A program made the position numbers and the translations under genes. Shown piece after piece: positions 46,001 to 54,540 of a stretch of 64,000 nucleotides of DNA (within the stretch, counting starts at the first letter, position 1; each line of letters starts with the position of its first letter). This DNA comes from Bugulina stolonifera (Eukaryota > Bryozoa > Gymnolaemata > Cheilostomatida > Bugulidae), in NCBI GenBank assembly GCA_935421135.1, contig OW285197.1:10064223-10128222 (forward strand), written 5' to 3'. The notes below the pieces were generated by a model. It did no database searches and had not been told where the DNA came from. It saw nothing but the letters and a program-made list of their open reading frames with translations.

Positions 46001-48203
46001 CCAATTAGGTTTGAACTACTACCGACTGCAAGAGGTGAACAAGTATAATTCCTTGATGGTGTCTTACATACTTATCCATTTCTCGTAAGCATGAAAGTGT
46101 TCTTTCTTCTACAACGAGAGCTAATTTACACCTTTTTTTTTGTCACATGTAATATCCTTTGCGGAACATTCTGAGCTATCCAGGGTAGATTTGACAAACC
46201 TGAGAATCTTGTTGTGATAGCATCAATTTGAAAATTACGTCTACGAATGAATTTGCCCAATTCGTACCTTGCTATTACTCTGTAAGTAATATTGCTCTTT
46301 ATGCATAAGCCCTTTAGAGTGTGATACTGGATGATATATGGCCTCTCATGCGAAAACCTACCTGAATGACCTTGTTTTGACATTGGAAGTTTTTGATGTC
46401 ACCAGGTCGAAAAACTTATCCTGTGTAGGATGTACTTTAATTTTATCAACTAATACAAATAGCAGCATTGTTGTGCTCAAAATACTGAACCCATGTTTCA
46501 GGATACCATAGAAGGACATTGCGAGCATATTCCAATAATAAAATTGAGCGAATCATATTATACACATGAAGGCATATTAACATGCCAAATGTTTTTTATT
46601 AGCATAAGGATTAAGTTTATAAACTAGCTGGCATCACCCATTAACTTTCCTCGATTACTTGCTATTTGGTATAAAATAGCAGGTTAGATAAAATGGCCAA
46701 ATTGAAGCCAGGTCATGCAAAACTGTTTCTCCAGTTTATTTATCAGGCCAGATAGCAGATGCTGCTTTTTATAATTTATGTATATCTGTTTATATAGTTT
46801 ACCGATGGTCATGATGGAAGAGTCATCGAGGAAGGGATTTGTGGAACAACTTTGAAGCATCTAGAATTAGATACTTCTTTTGTTATAATCAAATTTGTGA
46901 CAGACCTACCAGTGCCCTGGTTAGGAAAGGGGTGGAGTTTGGTACGGGATGGTAAGTTACTTACAATGTATATATTTTTCCAGTATAAATGCACATCAAC
47001 TTATAAATCTCAAAATAATATAAACATAAAATGACCTTGCGTTTAAATTATGTTTATTACTTGCTTTATTTATCTGAAAAAACAAGAGATTGTTAGAGAT
47101 TAACGGGCAAAATTTGTTATGTTCACTATGGAATAGAGGTCCTGAGCTGCTATTTGAACTATCACTATTTGGTCCATTTGATCGTAGCTGATAATCTATG
47201 CTGCTTAAAAATGCTACATAGCGACATGCGCATGGGTACCACTGGATAAATTTGCTAAAGGTATGATGCAATCTATAGTTCCCCCTACAAGGCAATAGTT
47301 TGCATACCTACTGTACATGTATATTACAGATGGATTCATTGCACCTACTACCACTACTTCTACTCCTACTACTACTACTACTACTACTACTCCCACGACC
47401 ACTACTACTGTTACAACGACTACTACTACTGCTGCTGCTGCTACTACTACTGCTACTACTGGTCGTTCAGCCACTACCACTTGGGATCTACAGACAACTA
47501 GTGCAGGAACTGCTGTTTCAACCCCTTCTACCTACCGACCAAGACCACCTTCTATGTATAATGATACACGTAAGTAGCAATATTTGTTAGGTTCCGTATC
47601 TAGTGAACTTTTAATAGGAGATATTTACGCACCAGTTTCTTCCTTTTTATCTCTGTACAAACTACATAATATTACATTCAAATTCTAGCTGTGGTATTTA
47701 TTCTAATACAAGACTTATTTGACTTAGTTTTACAGTAGTAGCATCCAGAAAATGACCAAAAAAAATCTTGGCATATTTTAATTTTTTGAAGCATTGTACG
47801 TATGTTTGTATTTACATGATGTATAATGTGATAATTTATTGAAGTGTGATTATTGTGAAAACTGCAATGATACATGTAGGCTACATGCAAGTATCATAAC
47901 AAAATATCCGTCCCATCATACATAATACATTTACTTAGATTCACACTATGCACATGTAGATATGTAGTATATTGATTATAAAATAATCCAGTACATCCCT
48001 CAGGAAAATTACCATATAGGTTATCGAGGGTTTGAAAGGCGATGCAAAATATGGTTGTTCTATGGGGGTACCCTAGAACAACCACAGTGTCAATACATTT
48101 TTGTAAAATGACAACTGTGGCTGTTATATTATTATATAGCTAAAAGTACATTGCGTCATGAATGAACGGTCTATTGATTGCAGGCCAGTTGGATCAGCTT
48201 TGA
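43009..48203 (+). CDS. CUB-domain protein gene with Thr-rich tail; 5' end missing, one frameshift
   Basis: Exons with good borders: 43009-43150 (second half of CUB 1, IYDKDSSTPY ... GWRFVWD), 43759-43928 (first half of CUB 2), 44165-44607 (second half of CUB 2 plus a 42-bp repeat), 45582-45763 and 46798-46951 (CUB 3, ELTSPGFPSDYSYN ... FTDGHDG ... GICG), 47330-47569 (Thr-rich), and perhaps 48184-48203 (stop). Phases agree: each CUB is split at phase 0 and CUBs join at phase 1. In 44165-44607 the frame changes at about 44195-44198: RDGTRIANY and YYCGSTERYTEMSSS are in different frames and an extra ATAA sits between them. No signal peptide exon or N-terminal half of CUB 1 was found. It could be a decaying gene, or the shift could be a sequence error. 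CUB domains are extracellular protein-binding modules. Confidence 0.5.
43197..43278. repeat. Inverted repeat (foldback), arms about 32 bp
   Basis: GGTGGCTAGACTGATAGTGG and its continuation are mirrored after about 18 bp by ...CTATCAGTCTAGCCGCC. It lies in the intron after the first CUB exon. Probably a tiny foldback MITE. Confidence 0.8.
44277..44612 (+). repeat. 42-bp minisatellite, 8 units, each with a coding part and a splice donor
   Basis: Unit ACAACTCCACG.TCAATAGC through CCAGCAGGTATG, repeated eight times with almost no change. In frame each unit reads TTPRSIAMKYPAGM. Every unit contains CAG/GTATG, so each could serve as a phase-1 donor (44314 in unit 1, 44608 in unit 8). Confidence 0.95.
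45080..45140 (+). repeat. tRNA-derived SINE head or tRNA pseudogene
   Basis: The D-arm/A-box TGGCCTAGCGGTC and the T-arm/B-box CCAGGTTTGATTCCTG are well spaced. The anticodon arm (TCTG ... CAGA) is weak, with an overlong loop. The downstream AAAGGTCATTGG continues without a CCA end or terminator, which favours a SINE. Confidence 0.5.
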
Positions 48204-49919
48204 GTGGGGGTGGACAACTGATTATTTGGTCTCAAATGATAATATGGCTAAATTTAATTCTTATTTTTCTTGTACAAGTAGTTTTGATGTTCTTCTACTT
48301 CTTATTTACATTTGCAGTACCTTTGGTATGTTGACCATAGCCTATGCAGTAACTTCTAATTTTGTCAATGTTACCCCCAACAGCAAGCATGCTTTAGCTC
48401 AGGTTTCTTAGAAGCAATGCTCTTTTGACTAGGGCATCAACCATGAGGCCCATTATAAATAAGTGGAAAGGACCTAAAGGCTATTTATTATTAATAATGT
48501 AATTGTCTTCTCTTGAAATCAGTTTTCCAACCTCCATCTTGCATATTATGCAGACTGCTTCAGTTTCAGTTTGTTTCTTTGTCCTACTGCTTGAACTTTA
48601 GAATGGAACCAGCTGTTGGCTGAAAAGGGAGAAGTTCAGCATTAGCTTCACAAATCACTTACTTCTCAAACTCTAACTATCACTTTGTAGTATTTCTTTA
48701 GTGCAAATTGCAATCATTTATAATGATAATTATTATTATATATAATATTCAGTAATATTGATATTTTCAGAATAATACAGTTGAGCATTTTTATTTTTAT
48801 TTTAGACCTACTTGATACTTACACTATTACTATAACTATACTTTTACTAAACTACATTGTACATGTGATTTTAATTCCCCTTAGTCATTATCATATATAA
48901 TTATGCTATAGAAGCCATATGATGTGGTATGACATATGAATAATTTATGCAATAGAATAAGAATATTATTACATAACTTTAAGATAATCGATCCAATGCG
49001 TGAATTTCAATATAAATTAAATTTATAATAATAATAATAATAATCATTATAATATATAAATAAATAAATAGTCAATAGTTTAAATGATTTTAACAATTAT
49101 TCATATTGTTTAAATTAATATAAAATTAAATAGTGTAAAATAAGTATAATTATGATAATCATATTTTAGGCCTAAATGTCTACCAATTTTATTTTTGAAT
49201 TAGTATTTATTAGTGTTTTCATTTGCCAACATCGTAAATGGCTAAAAACTGAAAAGAAGTGAGCAGACACAATAATCTCCATATGAATGCGGACATTATA
49301 TTACTAATTTAAATTCTCATACTAGCATATGGTATAGGTCCCTATGCGTACTATTAGTATTATAAAATTTAATAATGTAATACTCGTATGAACAAATAAT
49401 TAAATAAAATTATTATTGGTAATAGGCCTAATTACAGCATAGTTATATAAAAACAAATTATAGTAAATAATAAAATGTGATTAAATTTTAATTTTTTATT
49501 AAATTGTTTACCCTGTTAATAACATAAATGCTGAAAACTAACTTTAAAGGTAATATTAATTGAGTATTTAATAAGGCCTATTACTGTGTAAGCCCTATCC
49601 TTACAGTGGTAAAGGGGCATTTCAAAAAGACAGATAAAACAGGACATTTCACTAACCGACTGTTCGAAACTGTTTTGGTTATTTTTAGAGGAGCACAACT
49701 TACACACAATTAATTTCAAATAAATAAAAGATAATTTTGAAAATAGAAATTATTTGAAGTCTAGAGTTTAGAGGTTTCAAACTACCTGGTGTTGAACTGT
49801 CCAGTTTCGAAAGATCCTGTTTTGAACTGTCCTTTTCGAACAGTCGCAAAATCCCTCCCAATCGTGCAAATCAATTTTTTGAAAGTTTCCAAGTTGTAGT
49901 AGGCCTAAGTTTGATCATG
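48204..49919. other. Very AT-rich intergenic DNA
   Basis: 48.7-49.5 kb is almost only A and T, with AATAATAAT and TAAATAAATAAA runs. No gene seen. Confidence 0.6.
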
Positions 49920-51130
49920 TAAGGCAGCAGAGCTGGGTCCAAGTCATAGGTTTAACTTGACAAGAATTCAATTCACGAGTCGACTTGATTTGGACTTGCC
50001 AACTTGGTGACTTGACTTTGACCAATTAGGTGCAGTAGTGGAGAAATTTAGATAGTCTTAGTTCCTTGTTTGTGGTTGGGGTTTGGGGTAAGGGCGGTCA
50101 ACCAGCAAAATATAGATAAGACAACTTCTGCTTCAGTTTTGGCGAAGAACAAAGGCTATCTCAAATTTCTCCACTTCTGCACCTAACTCACTTTGACTTG
50201 CACATCAATGTGACTTCACTTGACTTAATTTGAAAATCTGAATTACTTGTGACTTAGGACTTTGAATTGGGGTATACCAAGTCAATGTGACGGATAAAAT
50301 TGTGTACACTGTTTAGCCAACATAAAAAACAAGTCTTAATTGTCTACCCACATATCACTTTCCTCAGAGTATATCAGGGTTAGGGGTTTGAGACTATGCA
50401 CTACAATATGAACTAGTTTGGAATTGCAGGGTAGCTAGTTGACACCCCCTTATCATGTGCTGCTTACGACTGATTAAACACTGTATCACCATTACTACAG
50501 ACATGTGCAAAGCAGACAAATACTCAAGTCAAGAGTCAAGTAAGAGTATACATTCCCAATTGATAAAAAGTAATTTAGAGTAAACTCATCGGATGAAGCA
50601 AGTCAAAAGTAGAGTAAGAGTAAATAAACAGCTATTTTGAAAAGTAAAGTAAGAGTCAAGCAACTAGTGCCAAAATGCTAGAGTCAGAGTAGAGTCAAAA
50701 GTACAGCGGTATGTCAAAGAGAATACCAATGGGAATTTTGTAGAACACAAATTTCTGATGTATACAAGTGTGACAACACACAATAGGTAATACTTAGTGT
50801 TAGATCCAATTTTCTGTCAGTTAAAGTAGTTCTGAGGAACAAAGGCTATTTCAAATTTGCACTTATTGTAATGGTAGGTCTGTTTATCTATAAGCCTCTC
50901 AGCTTCTCTATGGTGGACAAGACTTATTACATAATTACACCAAACCAATAGAATTATCATTGATAGCTGAGAGATTAGAGTAAAGTAAGAGTCAAGCATC
51001 ATGCTTTGTAGGAGAGTAGAAGTAAAAGTCAATTCCCAGCTTTCACACAGTACAAAAGCACAAGTCAATTAAAAGTAATGAAAAGCTGTTGCTCGAGTTA
51101 ACTTGAGTCGAGTAAAATGACTCGAGTGCC

Positions 51131-51331
51131 TGTGGGATTATGATCTAGAGATCAACGGTGTATAACAGTGCCGCTTATTGGATCCTGAGATAAGCATTAG
51201 CCAATAGGATTAGTATACGAGACTGAGGCATAGAATACAGGAGCGAACACACGGCACTTCTATTCTTATCATAGGTGAGTCTAGTTGTACTGATAAAGTC
51301 TATCCTGTACAGACTATACCTTGACTTGACA
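51131..51331 (+). repeat. 5' LTR
   Basis: TGTGGGATTATG ... ACTTGACA. Identical by eye to the 3' LTR. It contains a GGTGAGTC donor-like site at about 51275 which could splice the element's RNA. Confidence 0.92.
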
Positions 51332-51349
51332 TGGTACCACGGGTGGGGT
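51332..51349 (+). promoter_or_regulatory. Primer-binding site candidate
   Basis: TGGTACCACGGGTGGGGT follows the LTR end directly. PBSs complementary to tRNA 3' ends begin with TGG. The matching tRNA was not identified. Confidence 0.6.
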
Positions 51350-51412
51350 AGCTGTATTGCAAGTCGTTGGTATACTTTGTGCAGAATAGTCTTTTTCGGG
51401 GGAGAGACGACA

Positions 51413-51630
51413 GAGGAGGAGAAGATACACATTCACACTACAGAGGAGGAGGAGGAGATACACATTCACCCTACAGAGGAGGAGGAGGAGATACACATTC
51501 ATACTACAGAGGAGGAGGAGGAGATACACATTCATACTACAGAGGAGGAGGAGGAGGAGATACACATTCATACTACAGAGGAGGAGGAGGAGATACATAT
51601 TCACACTACAGAGGAGGAGGAGGTTCACAT
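51413..51630 (+). repeat. 30-33 bp minisatellite in the leader of the gag-only element
   Basis: About seven units of CTACAGAGGAGGAGGAG followed by ATACACATTCA. The number of GAG triplets per unit varies. It is followed by an ATT-rich tract and an A run at about 51714-51737. The acidic His/Glu frame through it is probably not a protein. Confidence 0.85.
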
Positions 51631-51706
51631 TAGATCATTGTTTCATTTATAATTATTATAATTATTGTTATTATTATTACCATTATTATTATAATTATTA
51701 TTATTG

Positions 51707-51737
<31 letters not shown>

Positions 51738-51780
51738 GACATATTAAGACATATTATTAAGGTCCTTTGGAGAAACATCA

Positions 51781-52713
51781 ATGGCGACTGGCTTTAGCTA
51801 TTCGGGATTTCCCGAGCTTTGTATAGATCCGAAAGATGTCTCGGGTTCATGGAATAGATGGCTTATAGAATTTAAATTGTGTATCAGAATGAAAAGCTTT
51901 GAAATGGGAAGTGATAAAGTTACAGATGAACATGGTGTTGAAACTTTGGTTCCAAAACTCACTGATGAAGGTAAATTATTGGTATTATTGAAATCTATTG
52001 GCTCGGAGGGTAGAGAGACATTACTGTCCACGGGTTTGGAGTTAGAAGGGGTCAATACCACATATGATGAAGCTTTGAAGGTTTTGGTTAACCACTATCA
52101 GAGAGAAGATAGTTTGTATGTTAGAACCCAAAGTTTTGTGAAAGTGCAACAGTGTGCTAGTGAAGATCCTAGAGATTATTTAAACAGGGTCGAACGTTTA
52201 AGTAGAAGTTTAGAATTTTTTAATACTGAAATTGAAGCCGCTAAAGTACCCTTACAAACGGCGCGTAAAGAATTAACATTAGTGCTAGCAGTTGCAGGTT
52301 TGAGAGACCAAAACATGTGTAGAGAGCTTATAGCGAAGGATGATTTGACTTGGGATAAACTGAAAACTATAATGAGGTCACGGTCTTCTGCACAGGAGTC
52401 AGTGACAAAGTTGAATAGTGAGTTCGGCTCAGTAGCTATAAAAACAGAGCCAGTGGGCGAAGTTGAAATAGAAAGTAGTAGAAGAGGTAGAAGCAGGGAA
52501 AGAAGAGGTAGATACAGTTCTAGTTCTAGTTCTAGTTCTAGAGACAGTCACAGGCGTACTAGTACACCTGAAAGAAAAGATGTGGTTAGATGTTATGAAT
52601 GTAATGGAAAAAATCATGTTGCCAGATATTGCCCTAAAATTATATGTTACAAATGTGAAAGGAAAGGTCACCAGGCTAGAGATTGCGAGTCAGGGTCTTG
52701 GTCCAGATGGTAG
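51781..52713 (+). CDS. Gag protein of the gag-only LTR retrotransposon, 310 residues
   Basis: An uninterrupted frame from ATG 51781 to TAG 52713. Residues about 20-200 look like a retrotransposon capsid region (GSWNRWLIEFK near the start; EDPRDYLNRVERLSRSL in the middle). A basic SR-type stretch (RRGRSRERRGRYSSSSSS) follows at about 235-255. Two canonical zinc knuckles, CYECNGKNHVARYC and CYKCERKGHQARDC, end the protein at about 268-303. The expected role is assembly of a particle around the element's RNA. Unlike the left-edge gag it is AT-rich like the host. It is intact, which fits recent transposition. A domesticated capsid gene is an alternative, but the LTRs and target duplication argue for a mobile element. 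Confidence 0.9.
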   Translation: MATGFSYSGFPELCIDPKDVSGSWNRWLIEFKLCIRMKSFEMGSDKVTDEHGVETLVPKLTDEGKLLVLLKSIGSEGRETLLSTGLELEGVNTTYDEALKVLVNHYQREDSLYVRTQSFVKVQQCASEDPRDYLNRVERLSRSLEFFNTEIEAAKVPLQTARKELTLVLAVAGLRDQNMCRELIAKDDLTWDKLKTIMRSRSSAQESVTKLNSEFGSVAIKTEPVGEVEIESSRRGRSRERRGRYSSSSSSSSRDSHRRTSTPERKDVVRCYECNGKNHVARYCPKIICYKCERKGHQARDCESGSWSRW

Positions 52714-52839
52714 AGAGGGCAGTGTTCCAGGGAGTACATGTTGGTAATAGTTTCGGTGTATATACCATTATTTATAATGCATACTGTCCACCATGGTTAC
52801 ATAGACATGACATGACTTGTGTATTGTGATTTACAGGCC

Positions 52840-53091
52840 ATGGAAGTCTCAGGCAGTGAGCGGGAGTCTATGACTCCTTCTGCTGCCCAGAATGCAGATT
52901 CTAGTATACAAGGTTCTAGAGTACAAGTTAGCCAGAACTCTAGTGAACGAGTCAGTGTGGGTATGGAAGTAAAGTCTGAAGGCGCAGAGCCTCAGATTGT
53001 TACTGTTCATGAGCCCCTCTACTCGGAGGTGACTAGAAATACTAGTTTGGGACTTTCAGAGAAAGGGCATGTTGTAGGCTATAACACATGA
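52840..53091 (+). CDS. Small second frame of the gag-only element
   Basis: An 83-codon frame from the ATG at 52840 (MEVSGSERESMTPSAAQN...) to a stop at 53091. It is rich in Ser, Glu and Val and has no recognised domain. A TTTACAG acceptor-like site lies just before it, so it may be reached by splicing. It may equally be a chance frame. Confidence 0.3.
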   Translation: MEVSGSERESMTPSAAQNADSSIQGSRVQVSQNSSERVSVGMEVKSEGAEPQIVTVHEPLYSEVTRNTSLGLSEKGHVVGYNT

Positions 53092-53164
53092 TGAGTATTG
53101 TAGGAATCTAGGAGTGTGGGCTACTGGAGACACAGACTACCAGGGACCAACAGGAAGGCTCTTC

Positions 53165-53177
53165 TAAGAAAAAGGCA
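53165..53177 (+). promoter_or_regulatory. Polypurine tract
   Basis: AAGAAAAAGG lies just before the 3' LTR start at 53178, where plus-strand DNA synthesis of LTR elements normally begins. Confidence 0.6.
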
Positions 53178-53687
53178 TGTGGGATTATGATCTAGAGATC
53201 AACGGTGTATAACAGTGCCGCTTATTGGATCCTGAGATAAGCATTAGCCAATAGGATTAGTATACGAGACTGAGGCATAGAATACAGGAGCGAACACACG
53301 GCACTTCTATTCTTATCATAGGTGAGTCTAGTTGTACTGATAAAGTCTATCCTGTACAGACTATACCTTGACTTGACAGTGCCCATGTCTGCATTACTAA
53401 TGTACAATACTACATGACCAGTCTAGATATCAGTGCCAATATCATTACATCATCTATAGACTGGTTCTTTATCATAGTTGAATGGCATGCATACCCAGCT
53501 AAACTTTTGCATGGTTTGAAACAAAGTTGTGTCCCAGTCGACTTGCAAGTCAACAAGTCAAGCCATTTTTTAAAACTTTGGAGGCAAGTCAAGTCCATGT
53601 CGAGTCAGTGCTACCTTAAGTCAAGTCAGCTGTCATGCAAGTCACAAGTCAAGTTCAAGGCCACTTGTCTACTTGCAAGTTGAAATG

Positions 53688-54316
53688 CAAGTCAAGTGGG
53701 AGACAACTTCAAGATTCTTGTACATCTTTCCAAACATCACTTTTTTTCTTTTAGTAGACATTCCAATGCATGAAAAACCATGCCAAAATGTAGTTGGATG
53801 GGCATGTACGCTAGACATTAATTATGGCAACTAGTCTATGTATGTAGCAATATTGGCACTACAGTTGAGACTGGTCATGTAGTATTATATACAGTTTTGG
53901 TGACGGTGATACTGTGTTACATAGCATATAAACAGAACATGGCACAGTACAGAGTGTCCACTGGCCAGTCTACCTATTGTAGTTTAATTGACTAATTATT
54001 GCATTGTGCATTGTATTCACTACTTACACCATTCTACTTGCACTACTTTATTCTCCACAATGATTTGACAGAACCCAAGTCAGAACCACAAGTCATTGAT
54101 GCGTCCAAGTCAAGTCACATTGATATGCAAGTCAAATTCAAATCAAGTCAGCGTGTTGACAAGTCCAAGTCAAGTCGACGTATGACTTGACTTAGCAAGT
54201 CAATCTATGACTTGGACCCAGCTCTGGTATGCAATAGATTGCAATGTCTATTAAAAAGGCGATGTTTTGTAAAAAAACCTGTCAATGTTTTTTGAAGTTG
54301 TCTCCCACTTGACTTG
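53688..54316. repeat. Inverted repeat of about 25 bp inside the outer element
   Basis: GCAAGTCAAGTGGGAGACAA at 53688-53712 is mirrored by TTGTCTCCCACTTGACTTG ending at 54316. This suggests a further nested or rearranged element in the right part. Confidence 0.7.
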
Positions 54317-54540
54317 TGACTTGCATTGTACACTGACTTGAAGCAGCTCTGACTTGACTTCAACTTGGCTTACCTCCAAAAGTTTACAATGAGTCGACCT
54401 GTTGACTTAGATCCGACTTGGAACCAGCTCTGTTGGATAGAGACTGAAATAAGAAGTTTAAATTTAGCTTTGTTATGTAGTGGACTACAATACTATCCTA
54501 CGCATCCCATAGAAGACTGTGCTAAGGAGCTGTTCACCTA

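Larger units (their letters stand above)
51131..53378 (+). mobile_element. Gag-only LTR retrotransposon (TR-GAG type), 2,248 bp, apparently very young
   Basis: Two 201-bp LTRs (51131-51331 and 53178-53378), each starting TG and ending CA, appear identical base for base. A 5-bp target duplication GTGCC flanks the element (51126-51130 and 53379-53383). A TGG primer-binding site follows the left LTR and a purine tract precedes the right LTR. The only long frame is gag. There is no protease, reverse transcriptase, RNase H or integrase, and no room for them. It therefore needs enzymes from another element. Confidence 0.92.
50498..53391. mobile_element. hAT-type MITE with 8-bp target duplication, split by an LTR element
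   Basis: The left end CAGACATGTGCA (50498) and right end ...GCCCATGTCTG (53391) are inverted repeats. They are flanked by identical CATTACTA at 50490-50497 and 53392-53399, the 8-bp duplication typical of hAT elements. Net length is about 641 bp after removing the retrotransposon. The interior is rich in AGTAAGAGTC motifs and has no transposase. Confidence 0.85.
49928..54226. mobile_element. Outer hAT-like non-autonomous element, interrupted
   Basis: The ends are 22-bp inverted repeats starting CAGAGCTGGGTCCAAGTC (49928) and ending GACTTGGACCCAGCTCTG (54226). Subterminal DNA on both sides is full of ACTTGACT / AAGTCAAGTC motifs. Without the insertion inside it would be about 1.4 kb and has no transposase. 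The flanking 8 bp (GTAAGGCA versus GTATGCAA) match only in part, so the target duplication is doubtful. A related end (ending CCAGCTCTG) sits at 54432. Confidence 0.7.

Noticed and set aside
51275..51652. 125-codon Glu/His-rich frame in the LTR element leader
   Set aside because: It is produced by the GAG-rich minisatellite, and the LTR part of the frame is shared with the non-coding 3' LTR.
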